Notes: a model not told the origin generated them from the letters alone. DNA of 64,000 nt from Guptibacillus hwajinpoensis (GCF_001039475.1 NZ_LELK01000004.1:834329-898328); one strand, 5' to 3'; counted from the first letter of the stretch, positions 27,137 through 36,110 are shown. Made by a program: numbers and translations.

Positions 27137-27577
27137 ATGTTTGTAGTAAATGTAGAAGGTGCCATAGAGCGCAACGGTAAATGGCTTTTAATCTTGAGAA
27201 GTGAAAAGGAAGAACACGCTGGAGGTACTCTTACACTAGTTGGTGGAAAATGTGAACTTGAAGGCTTTTCATCTGATATTCTAGAAAGAACTTTGAAAAG
27301 AGAAATTTTTGAAGAAGTAGGCTGCGAAGTAACAGGACTTAAATACGTAAATAGTTCTTCTTTTGTTACTGATTCTGGAATCAATGTCATTGATATTGTT
27401 TTTCTATGTCACCATAAGTCAATTGAGCCTTATCCTAAAAGCAGTGATGAAGTAGATGATGTTGTTTGGATGACTACTTCAGAAATTCTTGCTAATACAG
27501 AGTTGCCGGAATATTTAAAGGTTAACATCAAACTGTCAGAGAAAATACTACAGGATAATTCCTACACTAAATTTTAG
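27137..27577 (+). CDS. NUDIX hydrolase
   Basis: A 146-residue NUDIX protein. The NUDIX box GGKCELEGFSSDILERTLKREIFEEVG is recognisable in two parts (GGKCELE and LKREIFEEVGCEV) but has about five extra residues between the first Glu and the REUxEE helix. It should hydrolyse a nucleoside diphosphate linked to another moiety. The start is ATG at 27137 after AGGGGGATCG. Single gene. Confidence 0.85.
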   Translation: MFVVNVEGAIERNGKWLLILRSEKEEHAGGTLTLVGGKCELEGFSSDILERTLKREIFEEVGCEVTGLKYVNSSSFVTDSGINVIDIVFLCHHKSIEPYPKSSDEVDDVVWMTTSEILANTELPEYLKVNIKLSEKILQDNSYTKF

Positions 27578-27591
27578 TAGTAGATATTCAT

Positions 27592-27655
27592 TTATCTCCG
27601 AGCAATTCTGCAATTTCATAGTAGCGTAAATGTTTAAGAACTTGCTTCAACAATC
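27592..27655 (+). repeat. CGGAGC-type downstream sequence, second extended copy
   Basis: TATCTCCGAGCAATTCTGCA to GAACTTGCTTCAACAATCA aligns with 26381-26443 and stands 15 bases after the NUDIX stop. Confidence 0.6.
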
Positions 27656-27694
27656 AGTCGTTATTCCGCACTAAGGAATGACGTCTTTTCTTTC
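27656..27694 (+). terminator. Terminator after the NUDIX gene
   Basis: CGTTATTCC-GCACTAA-GGAATGACG followed by TCTTTTCTTT. Confidence 0.65.
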
Positions 27695-27853
27695 AAGAAT
27701 AGGTTTAAATAATTTCAATTACCCAATAAGGAAGTTTTCTGGAATAAAGGAGTGAATATACTTCTTTTTCCATTATTCAAGATTTCTAGTGGAGTGATCA
27801 GATGAAGGGTTTAAAATACATTATTCTCACTGTATTAAGGATGGTTGGTAAGT

Positions 27854-28177
27854 TTGTTAGTTGATGGAGAAGTGGTTATTGTCATTGGAATTATATGTTA
27901 CATAGCTGTGAGGATAATTTTCGCATTAAAACTTAAATACAAAAAGTCTTTTAAATGGTAGAAAGAATTAATAAGAATGCTGGCTGTAATATACATATTT
28001 ATGGTTATTTCAGTAACGCTGTTCCCAGTGGTATTAGGTGATAACACGTACGGAATAAATTCTTTTAGGTCTTTAAATTACACTCCTCTTACCTCTATAT
28101 GGAGAGATATTGAACAAATAGGAACAGCAATTGCATCTTCTGTTATTAGGCTACAAGTAAGTGGCGTGAAAAATTGA
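27854..28177 (+). pseudogene. VanZ-like membrane protein remnant with internal stop
   Basis: One frame runs from TTG at 27854 (nine bases after AAGGATGG) through a membrane helix (EVVIVIGIICYIAVRIIFAL) to a TAG at 27959-27961, and continues without a break into MLAVIYIFMVISVTLFPVVL and LNYTPLTSIWRDIEQIGTA. The second part looks like the VanZ start (TLFP, then a polar loop and a helix). The frame then stops after 108 codons where VanZ proteins go on for about 60 more. It thus looks both interrupted and truncated. VanZ similarity is moderate. Confidence 0.5.
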
Positions 28178-28258
28178 AGTTTACCTATTAAGTGTTCATT
28201 AATTTGGCTGATTTTTAAAAACCATACAAGTACAATAAGAATCGTTGCTACGATATAT

Positions 28259-28298
28259 AAATGCCCCACAAATTATCTTGCAATTTGTGGGGCATTTT
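28259..28298. terminator. Strong bidirectional hairpin
   Basis: ATGCCCCACAAATT / AATTTGTGGGGCAT with a 6-base loop and T or A flanks, between the VanZ remnant and the convergent 28385 gene. Confidence 0.9.
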
Positions 28299-28384
28299 CT
28301 ATTACCTTCGACATATTGTACTCCACATTTGAACTACTTAGCTAAATACAAGATGTCTTTATGAGAATAGAACCATTGGTAGTT

Positions 28385-29650
28385 CTATGGAGTAGAAGAA
28401 CAATCTCCGATAAAGGTCTCAGGTGTTACATCATCCATGAATGTGGTTGAGAATGTGTTGCTTCCGCCATCAGTAGCCATAACGGTCCAGGTTGCGGTTG
28501 GTCCTGAGATCATCAGATCGATTTTGACCATGAATGTGGTGTTAGGTGGATACACATTTCCAGCAGCTTTAGCTGTTCCTTCAATAGTAGTTTGGGTACC
28601 ATTCGTACAGCTGAGGGAGGTACGTCTTCCCATTACAAAGTTTATTGTCGTGCCTTGTCTGCTGAAAGCAACTTGGAAATTATCCACTGCAGGATTACAC
28701 ATTGTTGCAGCTGTGAAACATTCTACAGCTGATATGTTAATTTGTCCCTCTATAGTAGATGGTCCATCACTAGTGGTGATCATGGCTGTAGTGTCAGAAT
28801 CCTGTGTTCCAATTCTAACTTTACAAGGACATTCTTCACCTGGGCACGAGACCGTGCTATCTTCAGAAGTTGTGGCTTCGACAGCATTTACAATGGTTAC
28901 TGCTGTAATGGTAACTGCTGTAGGGTCAGTTCCAGCTGGCACCATTGCTGTCGTTGTAAAATTCCCACTAGCATCAGTTGTGGCTGGATTAGGAAGAAAC
29001 GTGACAATGTCAGGATTACTACTAAAGTTCACCATTGCATTTTCTACTGGATCACCATCACATGTGACCGTTCCAGTAAGCTCTGCTTGGCATTCTATCG
29101 CAGTTGGAATTGTAAGCGTAATGTTTGGATTTCTACAAGGTTCTGGTGGACAATCAATTACTGTTGTTTTCGTATCGGAAGCGACTTGTCCTTGAACAGT
29201 CGTTGTGGCAGTAATCGTCGCATTTTGTGAATTAGTATCAGGGTCGACCATTACAAGTGCCATGAATGTTCCAAACTCGTCAGTAGTAGTGGGATTCGGA
29301 TCAAATGATACATTCCCAGAGTTACTGCTCAATATAACTTGAGCGTTAGCGACTAACTCGCCCCCACAACTTACGCATCCGCTAATCATACCACTACAAG
29401 ATATTTCTTCAGGAACAAATAAGGTAACCATTGGTGTACAAGGTGGTGGCTCTGGGAATGTGATAGAACAAATACATTTACAATCTAGTACGATTGGTGC
29501 ACCAGAATCTAACGTACCGAATACACAATTCTTATGAATCCTCTCAAACGTAAAGGTCATCATACTTGAAGAGCCTTTGACCATTATGGAAACTAAAGTT
29601 CCAGGTGGTAAGTCTTCAAATTTACTACAAATACCTTTTCCCTTTTTCAT
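28385..29650 (-). CDS. Cys-rich surface protein with Ig-like (Big_1-type) repeats, no signal peptide
   Basis: A 421-residue acidic, Thr/Ser/Pro-rich protein. Residues 1-70 form an unrecognised N-terminal domain with clustered cysteines (CKCIC). Two invasin-like Ig domains follow (about 75-170 and 175-270), each starting near a PxxxTLxVPxxIxC strand, keeping a cysteine pair (GCVSCGGE, GTVTCDGD) and ending in FDPNPTTTDEFG or FLPNPATTDASG. Residues 275-421 are a further Cys-containing beta domain (CPCKVRIGTQDSD). There is no signal peptide, sortase motif or membrane helix, so spore coat, exosporium or appendage location is more likely than Sec export (inference). The start at 29650 follows AGGAAGTGA. 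Confidence 0.7.
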   Translation of the reverse strand: MKKGKGICSKFEDLPPGTLVSIMVKGSSSMMTFTFERIHKNCVFGTLDSGAPIVLDCKCICSITFPEPPPCTPMVTLFVPEEISCSGMISGCVSCGGELVANAQVILSSNSGNVSFDPNPTTTDEFGTFMALVMVDPDTNSQNATITATTTVQGQVASDTKTTVIDCPPEPCRNPNITLTIPTAIECQAELTGTVTCDGDPVENAMVNFSSNPDIVTFLPNPATTDASGNFTTTAMVPAGTDPTAVTITAVTIVNAVEATTSEDSTVSCPGEECPCKVRIGTQDSDTTAMITTSDGPSTIEGQINISAVECFTAATMCNPAVDNFQVAFSRQGTTINFVMGRRTSLSCTNGTQTTIEGTAKAAGNVYPPNTTFMVKIDLMISGPTATWTVMATDGGSNTFSTTFMDDVTPETFIGDCSSTP

Positions 29651-29769
29651 CTATTCACTTCCTTCATAATAAGTTCATTTATTGTTACTTTATGTCAGAT
29701 TGTCCTAATGTGACAGTGAATCTTCCACCCATATATTAATTGCGTATCTAGAACTATTGGTAGACAAAA

Positions 29770-29808
29770 ACAGACCCGCAAATCTAGCTTCGATTTGCGG
29801 GTCTGTTT
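29770..29808. terminator. Strong hairpin with T tract
   Basis: ACAGACCCGCAAATC-TAGCTT-CGATTTGCGGGTCTGT then TTCT. It lies 120 bases upstream of the 28385 gene and probably ends the minus-strand sortase transcript or an overlapping one. Confidence 0.8.
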
Positions 29809-29812
29809 CTAT

Positions 29813-29867
29813 TAGGCTCTTTTCTAAAAGATTGTTGTTTTTCAAAGATTTTTCGATAGAGAACGCC
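29813..29867 (+). repeat. GC-rich MITE-like repeat, copy R4 (left end only)
   Basis: AGGCTCTTTTCTAAAAGATT and the next 30 bases match the left end of R2, R3 and R10. The core and right end are absent. Confidence 0.7.
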
Positions 29868-29911
29868 ATATCATGCAATGTGTGTAAATGCCTTCTATTA
29901 AATTAACGATT

Positions 29912-30898
29912 TCATTGTTTCTCAGAAATGTATTTCTTAGAAGGAGCAGACTCATTTCCGAAAATATCAACGGCTGTTACATAGTAAGAAGAAGTAGATG
30001 CATTTTCGTCTGTATAGCTTTTTCGTTCAATACTTGAAATGCTTTCAACTTGCTTATATGATCCGTTTTGATCAGCTTTATAGATACGGTAACCGACTAC
30101 GTTTTCATCACGAACAGCATGCCATGATAAGAAATTACCACTAGCATTCACGTTTGTTGGAGCATCTGGCACTTCGTTTGGATTCACTTTCTCTTCTTTC
30201 TCTTGTACATCTTCTTTAAGAACAGTTGATACAACAAGTCGATCTTCGTGTGTACCTTCCGAACGATTGAATGTTCCTGTACATGTGATGAGATTTAAGC
30301 TTCGTGAATCTGTTGGTCCAAAGATTTTCTCAATAGGTGAGTTCTGATAAGGATAGCTTTCTTTTCCAGTTACGACAAAAGTAAGTTTTTCTCCATCTTT
30401 GCCCGTTAGAATGATTTCATCGCCTTTTGAGAGTTTGTCTAGATTGAAGAAGATAGCAGGTCCTTCCTTACTATCGACGTGCCCAGCAAGAACAGAGTTT
30501 CCTTTTGTACCTGGTTTGAATCCAGGTTCAAACCAACCCACTTCACTAATGTCTTCAGGAACGCCCATTTGTCCATTGTCTAGAATCCCTACGTTCTCAA
30601 TATTTGCACTTACATCAATGGCTGGGATTTCTACTTTCACAGGATTGATGCCTTCTTGCGTATTTTGAACTTTCTTAGCTTGTTCGATTTTCTCTTTCTG
30701 AGAATCTAAAAGAAGAAATTCATCTGACAATACGTCAGGCTTTTCTACCTCCTCCACGTTAACCTCAGAAGTCTGTGCCTCTTTCACTACTTCATTCATC
30801 GCTTCCTCGACTTGTTCTGTATTGGCATAATTATTGTTGTAACCTGCGAGTACAAGCCAGATAATCACACCAATAATCAGTAACATGAACTTCTTCAT
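29912..30898 (-). CDS. Class F sortase-like protein with C-terminal fibronectin III domain
   Basis: A 328-residue exported protein. An N-terminal hydrophobic segment (residues 4-18) is followed by an acidic linker to residue 85, a sortase barrel (86-230) and a fibronectin type III domain (243-328: PDAPTNVNASGNFLSWHAV to VTAVDIFGNESAPS). The catalytic set is H140 (LAGHVDS), C206 (LITCTG) and R220 (EDRLVVS). The hydrophobic segment ends in LVLAGY, one base away from a lipobox LAGC. The start at 30898 is chosen because AGAGGTGAAGATC precedes it. Sortases join or cleave surface proteins; no pilin or LPXTG substrate is in the window. Confidence 0.85.
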   Translation of the reverse strand: MKKFMLLIIGVIIWLVLAGYNNNYANTEQVEEAMNEVVKEAQTSEVNVEEVEKPDVLSDEFLLLDSQKEKIEQAKKVQNTQEGINPVKVEIPAIDVSANIENVGILDNGQMGVPEDISEVGWFEPGFKPGTKGNSVLAGHVDSKEGPAIFFNLDKLSKGDEIILTGKDGEKLTFVVTGKESYPYQNSPIEKIFGPTDSRSLNLITCTGTFNRSEGTHEDRLVVSTVLKEDVQEKEEKVNPNEVPDAPTNVNASGNFLSWHAVRDENVVGYRIYKADQNGSYKQVESISSIERKSYTDENASTSSYYVTAVDIFGNESAPSKKYISEKQ

Positions 30899-31111
30899 GA
30901 TCTTCACCTCTTTTAATCTATTCATCTCATTATCTTCATCATAATCATAGTAAGCTAACGAAATTAAAGGGGGAATGGATCACTTTCTATACAATTTTCT
31001 TTATTGAAATTTTATAAAAATGGAAGATATTGAAACTAATTATAAATAAGATCGTATTAGATTAGTGGAGTGGATGAAAAGAGTCTACCAAACTGAGGAA
31101 GGAGTGTGACG

Positions 31112-32038
31112 ATGTCAGTAGAACCAATTGTGTCAATACGTGACTTAACAAAAGTAATTGGCAAGAAAACGATTATCGATCATTTGTCATTCGATGTTTA
31201 TCCAGGAGAAGTATTCGGCTTTCTTGGGCCGAATGGGGCGGGTAAGACGACGACAATTCGAATGATGGTCGGTTTAATGGACATGACCGAGGGAGAAGTG
31301 TTGATCGACGGGAGTAGTATCAAAACAAATTTCGAGGATGCGATTGTGAAAGTTGGAGCAATTGTAGAGAATCCTGAAATGTACAAATTCCTTACAGGTT
31401 ATCAAAATCTCGTTCATTATTCTCGAATGATGAAGGGGATAACGAAAGAGCGAATTCAAGAGGTTATTAAACTCGTTGGACTGGAAGGACGCATTAAAGA
31501 AAAGGTAAAGGGCTACTCGCTTGGAATGAGACAACGTCTTGGACTTGCACAGGCACTTCTTCATCGACCAAAGCTTCTTATTCTCGATGAACCAACAAAT
31601 GGTCTGGATCCTGCCGGAATTCGTGAGATCAGACAGTATTTACGTACTCTTGCAAGAGAGGAGAATGTGGCCGTCATCGTTTCCAGTCATTTGCTTTCTG
31701 AAATTGAGTTAATGTGCGATCGCATTGGTATTATTCAGAAAGGAAAGATTGTTGATGTGCAGCGAGTGAATGACTTCATTCAAAATGATACAGCTATAAT
31801 GGTAGCATTTGAAATTGATCCTCTTGAGTCTGCTGTAAAGGCAATAAAAGAGGCATTCCCAACGCATGAAATTGATCCTTCTGATCGAAAGTTGATCATG
31901 AAAATGGAGCACGAAATGATACCTGAAGTGACTGCGTTGCTAGTTGAGAAAGGGATTCGGATCTATAGCATTCAGTCTTCAGTCAAGACGTTGGAAGACG
32001 TCTTCCTTGAAGTAACAGGGGGTGAACAAGTTGTCTAG
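31112..32038 (+). CDS. ABC transporter ATP-binding protein
   Basis: A 308-residue ATPase subunit: Walker A GPNGAGKTTT near 40, signature YSLGMRQRLGLA near 138, Walker B LLILDEPTNGLDP and the switch histidine in SSHLLSEIE. The C-terminal DUF4162-like tail is typical of CcmA/antibiotic-export ATPases. ATG at 31112 is taken after GAGGAAGGAG. Its end overlaps the start of the permease gene, so the two are translationally coupled. The substrate is unknown; such pairs often give antimicrobial-peptide resistance. Confidence 0.92.
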   Translation: MSVEPIVSIRDLTKVIGKKTIIDHLSFDVYPGEVFGFLGPNGAGKTTTIRMMVGLMDMTEGEVLIDGSSIKTNFEDAIVKVGAIVENPEMYKFLTGYQNLVHYSRMMKGITKERIQEVIKLVGLEGRIKEKVKGYSLGMRQRLGLAQALLHRPKLLILDEPTNGLDPAGIREIRQYLRTLAREENVAVIVSSHLLSEIELMCDRIGIIQKGKIVDVQRVNDFIQNDTAIMVAFEIDPLESAVKAIKEAFPTHEIDPSDRKLIMKMEHEMIPEVTALLVEKGIRIYSIQSSVKTLEDVFLEVTGGEQVV

Positions 32039-32981
32039 TATGATCAATCTTATTCAAAATGAAAACATGAAAATTTATCGTCGAGTGGGTACTTGGGTGA
32101 TGATTGCCCTTGTTGTTGTAGCTGTATTAACAGCAGGGATTTTCACAAGTTTAAACAGTAGTGATGAATCAGCCGATTGGCGAACAAATGCTCAAAATGC
32201 GATACAAGATTCTGAGCAAACGTTAAATGATTCTGAAGGGATGCCTAAAGCATATAAAGATAGCCTGGAGCGCACGATTGCACTAAATGAGTACAGATTA
32301 AAAGAGAATATTCCACCTCTCGAGAGAGGGTCTTTATGGAATTTCATGAGTAACTCAACAGAGATTGTAACTTTCATATCCATCTTTACCATTATCATTG
32401 GTGCAGGCATTATCGCGAGTGAATACTCTTGGGGTACGATTAAGCTACTCCTCATTCGACCTGCATCACGAACCAAAATATTAGCTTCAAAATTTATTGC
32501 AACACTATTGTTTGCACTGCTCTCTCTTGTAGTCCTTTACATATCTTCGTTCCTCATTGGAGGATTGCTTCTCGGGTTTGAATCAATTGATCAACCTTAT
32601 TTGACTTATTCGAATGGAGAAGTAACAGAAGCAAGTATGGCTTTGCACTTTGTTATAGAATATGCACTTGCAAGTGTTAATCTTCTGATGATGGTGACAT
32701 TCGCCTTTATGCTGTCGAGCATATTTAGAAGCTCTTCCCTTGCGATTGGACTTGCGATTTTCTTAATGTTTTCAGGAAGTCAGTTAACCTACATTCTGAG
32801 CCAATACGACTGGGTGAAATATATCCTGTTTGCTAATACTGATTTGAGTGTCTATTTCGATGGCTCTCCAATTGTAGATAGCATGACGTTAGGATTCTCT
32901 GTCGTGATGCTCTTTGTTTACTTAATTGTATTTCTCCTATTATCTTGGCTATTGTTTACGAAGCGAGACGTGGCCGCATAG
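32031..32981 (+). CDS. ABC-2 type permease
   Basis: A 316-residue permease with one N-terminal helix, an extracellular region of about 80 residues (SDESADWRTN to LRENIPPLERGS-like segment) and five further helices. It belongs to the ABC-2/DUF2705-like permeases (GAGIIASEYSWGTIKLLLIRPASRTKILASK). TTG at 32031 is chosen because GGGGGTGA lies five bases upstream; GTG at 32022 has no ribosome site. It is partner of the ATPase just before it. Confidence 0.88.
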   Translation: MSSMINLIQNENMKIYRRVGTWVMIALVVVAVLTAGIFTSLNSSDESADWRTNAQNAIQDSEQTLNDSEGMPKAYKDSLERTIALNEYRLKENIPPLERGSLWNFMSNSTEIVTFISIFTIIIGAGIIASEYSWGTIKLLLIRPASRTKILASKFIATLLFALLSLVVLYISSFLIGGLLLGFESIDQPYLTYSNGEVTEASMALHFVIEYALASVNLLMMVTFAFMLSSIFRSSSLAIGLAIFLMFSGSQLTYILSQYDWVKYILFANTDLSVYFDGSPIVDSMTLGFSVVMLFVYLIVFLLLSWLLFTKRDVAA

Positions 32982-32983
32982 CG

Positions 32984-33018
32984 AAAAGTCGATCAGAGAT
33001 TCTGATCGACTTTTTTCG
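32984..33018. terminator. Bidirectional terminator
   Basis: AAAAGTCGATCAGA-GAT-TCTGATCGACTTTTTT, shared by the convergent permease and DUF4349 genes. Confidence 0.9.
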
Positions 33019-33877
33019 TTTTCTTACGATAGCGGATATAGAAGAAAAGACTTACTGCAAGAAGAGGTAGGAAGATTGGGGAAAGACCGATCAAGAATAC
33101 GATTGATTTTGAGCCAAAAGATAATAATCCATTTGCAGTTGTCATGAAAAGCTTTTTCGCTTCGGTAAACGTACTAAATTCATTCTCTGCAAAAGTGGGT
33201 ACGGTGATTTTCTCTTGTTCGAGTGAGAGAGTAACAGTAGAAAATTCACTTTGATTATCTAAATAGTTAATCTGTCCCTTCAATTGCTCGATTTCTTCCT
33301 GTATACGCGATAGATCATTTGAAATGGAAAGAAGATCTTCGGTTTTCGTTGCGTCATCAAGGAATCCCTGAAGTCTCTTCATAACGGCTTCTTTCGCTTT
33401 GAGTCTCGAGTTAAGGTCGATGTATTGCTCGGTCACATCAGCTCCAGTAATGGACTTTTGTGATACGCCTTTACCAATCGATTCAGCTTGATCTAGAAAT
33501 GCATAGAACTGACCTTGTGGAATGCGCACTGTCATAGATCCTAGCACTGACTCCCCTTCGGTATATGTGCTCTCTTCTACAACATAGCCTTTATAAGAAG
33601 TAGTGAGCTCGTTTAGTTTATCCGTTGCTTGAGGTAAATCTTCCACAGTTAAGGAAAGATTTGCGTTAAATACAACCTTACGTTCAGCTTGCAAAGGCGA
33701 GAGTTGCGAGCTTTCACTGCCTTGCAATTGACTGTCTTCATTAGGTGCTTCTTCTATTTTACTAGCACTATGATCAGACCCTGCCATATCTGCACTTTCT
33801 GAAGAATGCTCATCTGTTGAACTACATCCTGTTAATAGTAGAAATATCATACTGAAACAGAGAATCCATCTTCCCAT
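32993..33877 (-). CDS. DUF4349 lipoprotein
   Basis: A 294-residue lipoprotein. The signal ends in the lipobox LLTGC (Cys18); a Ser/Glu-rich linker is followed by the DUF4349 domain (VVFNANLSLTVEDLPQATDKL, VEESTYTEGESVLGSMTVRIPQ) with a coiled coil (LLSISNDLSRIQEEIEQLKGQ) and a C-terminal membrane helix followed by a basic tail. It is thus anchored at both ends in the membrane. The role of the family is unknown. The start at 33877 follows GGGGGGCGAAATC. Its last codons overlap the terminator. Confidence 0.85.
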   Translation of the reverse strand: MGRWILCFSMIFLLLTGCSSTDEHSSESADMAGSDHSASKIEEAPNEDSQLQGSESSQLSPLQAERKVVFNANLSLTVEDLPQATDKLNELTTSYKGYVVEESTYTEGESVLGSMTVRIPQGQFYAFLDQAESIGKGVSQKSITGADVTEQYIDLNSRLKAKEAVMKRLQGFLDDATKTEDLLSISNDLSRIQEEIEQLKGQINYLDNQSEFSTVTLSLEQEKITVPTFAENEFSTFTEAKKLFMTTANGLLSFGSKSIVFLIGLSPIFLPLLAVSLFFYIRYRKKTKKVDQNL

Positions 33878-33990
33878 GATTTCGCCCCCCTGGCTTCTTT
33901 TCGTATTTAGACGACATTGATTGTAAAAGGGTTACACAAAAAATGGTATGATGAAAGATAACTGAATTCACCAAAAAGGAGTTGCAGGTC

Positions 33991-35076
33991 TTGGTCACTT
34001 TAATCGATAACAGGATGATCAGAGATATTCTAATTACCTTAGCCGTAATGGCTGTTCTCTTTTTTATTAGATTCCTAATTAAACTATGGCTTAAAAGAAG
34101 AGATAGGGAAGATCAATATCCGAATGGAATTCGACCAGCCGTTTTGTCTTTTATTAATTGGACAACCGTCTATGCAATCCTTCTCTTTGTGTTATTTTAT
34201 TTCTCAGATACAAGGTGGATGTTTAGTAAACTGTTTGCAATTGGGAGTGTTGAGATCTCGCTCTTTCTTATATTAATTGCACTGTTTATTATCACACTAG
34301 CTAATAGACTATCGAAAATAATCACTTCCTTTCTAATGCCGCCTCTCTATGATCGATACAGCCTTGATACAGGCTTGCAATTTACTTTCAATCGTATCTT
34401 TCATTACACATTGATGGTCGTGGCAGTTGTAATTAGTTTAACGACGGTCGGTCTTGATCTTAGTGCATTAACTGTGTTTGCTGGTGTACTTGGAGTGGGT
34501 ATCGGTTTTGGGATGCAGAATATCGCGAATAATTTTATATCCGGCTTAATTATTTTATTTGAAAGGCCAATAAAAGTAGGCGATCGTGTCATCATCAATG
34601 ATGTAATTGGCGATGTAGAGAAAATTAATATGCGTGCAACGATCATCAGGACGCTTGATAACGAACGTATCATCATGCCGAACTCCTATTTTATTGAAGA
34701 ACAGGTTGTGAATCATTCATATGGCGATTCAAGACTAAGGCTAGTCGTTCCAATTGGCGTTGCCTATGGTTCTGATGTCGAACTCGTTCGTACCCTACTC
34801 TTGCAAGTTGCAGAGGAAGAGAAGGAACAATCAATGTATGTTCTGAACACACCAAAACCAATTGTTAATTTTCTTGGCTTTGGAGATTCGTCACTTGATT
34901 TCCAACTTTTCATTTGGATTTCCACACCGAAAGCAGCAGTTGAAACAAAGAGTAACCTGAACTTCCGCTTGAACCGTATTCTAGAAGACAATGGCGTTGA
35001 AATTCCATTCCCTCAACGAGATTTACATGTCCGGAGTCTCGATGACCGTATTATTCAAAAGTTAAAAGACAAGTAA
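33991..35076 (+). CDS. MscS-family mechanosensitive channel (YhdY-like size)
   Basis: A 361-residue channel protein with four N-terminal helices and the conserved pore helix and beta domain: VFAGVLGVGIGFGMQNIANNFISG, then LFERPIKVGDRVIINDVIGDVEKI and RTLDNERIIMPNS. It should open on membrane tension and release solutes during hypo-osmotic shock. TTG at 33991 sits ten bases after AAGGAG; the TTG at 33982 is too close to it. Monocistronic. Confidence 0.92.
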   Translation: MVTLIDNRMIRDILITLAVMAVLFFIRFLIKLWLKRRDREDQYPNGIRPAVLSFINWTTVYAILLFVLFYFSDTRWMFSKLFAIGSVEISLFLILIALFIITLANRLSKIITSFLMPPLYDRYSLDTGLQFTFNRIFHYTLMVVAVVISLTTVGLDLSALTVFAGVLGVGIGFGMQNIANNFISGLIILFERPIKVGDRVIINDVIGDVEKINMRATIIRTLDNERIIMPNSYFIEEQVVNHSYGDSRLRLVVPIGVAYGSDVELVRTLLLQVAEEEKEQSMYVLNTPKPIVNFLGFGDSSLDFQLFIWISTPKAAVETKSNLNFRLNRILEDNGVEIPFPQRDLHVRSLDDRIIQKLKDK

Positions 35077-35178
35077 TTGTAACTCACATCCTTTTCACAT
35101 ACTTCTTACAAATTTCTTCGTAGATTGTTGTCCATAATAAAGAATGTAAGAAAGACCTACGAAGGGAGATTGAAGGAT

Positions 35179-35709
35179 ATGAATAATTGGATGATTGGAA
35201 CGTTTGCATCGATCGTATTAGCTGGAGGGATTGCGGGAGCGAATGTATATGCTGCAGATGACAGTTCAGCCGAGAGTCAGAAACCAGCTGTGGAGCAAAG
35301 TCAGGGTCAAGAAGTTAAAGGTCATCATGGTAAGAGAGGACACTTCAAAGAGAATTCTGAACACCGTGAAGCGATTATGGAAACATACACCAAACAGAAT
35401 CAACTAATCGATCTACTACTAGATCAAGATGCATCAAGCATTGAGGGAGTTGATGAGCTTCAACAGGAGCTAGCGGATATTAACAGTCAGCTAACGACCC
35501 TTCATGAAGAAGCGCAGGCAGCTCGAGATGAGAGAAAAGCGCAAATGCAAGAATCGAAAGACAGCGGAGAACGCCCGCAGTTAACAGATGAAGAGAAAGC
35601 AGCCCATGAGGCGGAACGTGCCCAAATGGAAGAAAAGAGAGCAGAGGCATACGAGCTCGTACAAAAGAAAAATGAAGTAATGGATGAGTTAATAAAGAAA
35701 CTTAGCTAA
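35179..35709 (+). CDS. Secreted His- and Glu-rich helical protein
   Basis: A 176-residue exported protein: signal peptide MNNWMIGTFASIVLAGGIAG to about VYAAD, a histidine-rich part (KGHHGKRGHFKENSEHRE) and a charged helical remainder with coiled-coil character (DELQQELADINSQLTTLHEE). It recalls the Spy/CpxP type of small envelope stress proteins, but no LTxxQ motif is seen. ATG at 35179 follows GAAGGGAG; the longer frame from 35125 would hide the signal peptide. The two-component pair at 36111 lies downstream across repeat R5 and may or may not be related. Confidence 0.7.
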   Translation: MNNWMIGTFASIVLAGGIAGANVYAADDSSAESQKPAVEQSQGQEVKGHHGKRGHFKENSEHREAIMETYTKQNQLIDLLLDQDASSIEGVDELQQELADINSQLTTLHEEAQAARDERKAQMQESKDSGERPQLTDEEKAAHEAERAQMEEKRAEAYELVQKKNEVMDELIKKLS

Positions 35710-35717
35710 CGAGAGGA

Positions 35718-35747
35718 AGAGGTAGGGGTGCGCCTATCTCTTTTTTT
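35718..35747 (+). terminator. Terminator of the secreted protein gene
   Basis: AGAGGTAGG-GGTGC-GCCTATCTCT then TTTTTTT. Confidence 0.85.
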
Positions 35748-35839
35748 ATGTTGTTTTCGTAGAGTTTATGCTATTAGAGTGGTTTTTCAATCTTATTGAA
35801 AGAGTTCTTTCATAGACTTTTGTTGTAAAGAAACCACAC

Positions 35840-35985
35840 ATCAAAGTTGATTGGAGCGGAAGGATGCTCGACTCCTGCGGGACTAGCGGGACAGGTGAGA
35901 CCCCACAGGAGCGTAAGCGACGAGGAGGCTTACCGCCCGCCCCGCGGAAAGCGAGCATCCTGGAGCGGAAATCAACCACTACATT
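35840..35985 (+). repeat. GC-rich MITE-like repeat, copy R5 (long core, different ends)
   Basis: The core is complete (GATTGGAGCGGAAGGATGCT to CATCCTGGAGCGGAAATCAA). The flanks differ from the other copies: a 9-10 base inverted repeat near AAAGGATTTTT/AAAAATCCTTT-like sequence replaces the AGGCTCTTTTC ends. It separates the secreted protein gene from the two-component operon. Confidence 0.85.
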
Positions 35986-36110
35986 CAAAAATCCTTTTTA
36001 ATTGAAAGTCCTTGGATAGAGTAGGACATTCTTACGAAGGATTTACGGACTATTCGAGGTAAGATAAACTATGAAAAAAGGTTCTCACATGAGAAACGGA
36101 GTTGAATAAG

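Noticed and set aside
27802..27864. 20-codon ORF (MKGLKYIILTVLRMVGKFVS) with a GGAG site
   Set aside because: Not in frame with the VanZ-like remnant and too short to support; it may be a chance frame.
28437..29195. 252-residue plus-strand ORF
   Set aside because: It is the exact antisense of the Cys-rich Ig-like gene, with a Val/Ser-biased composition caused by the reverse codons of Thr/Asp-rich repeats; no ribosome site.
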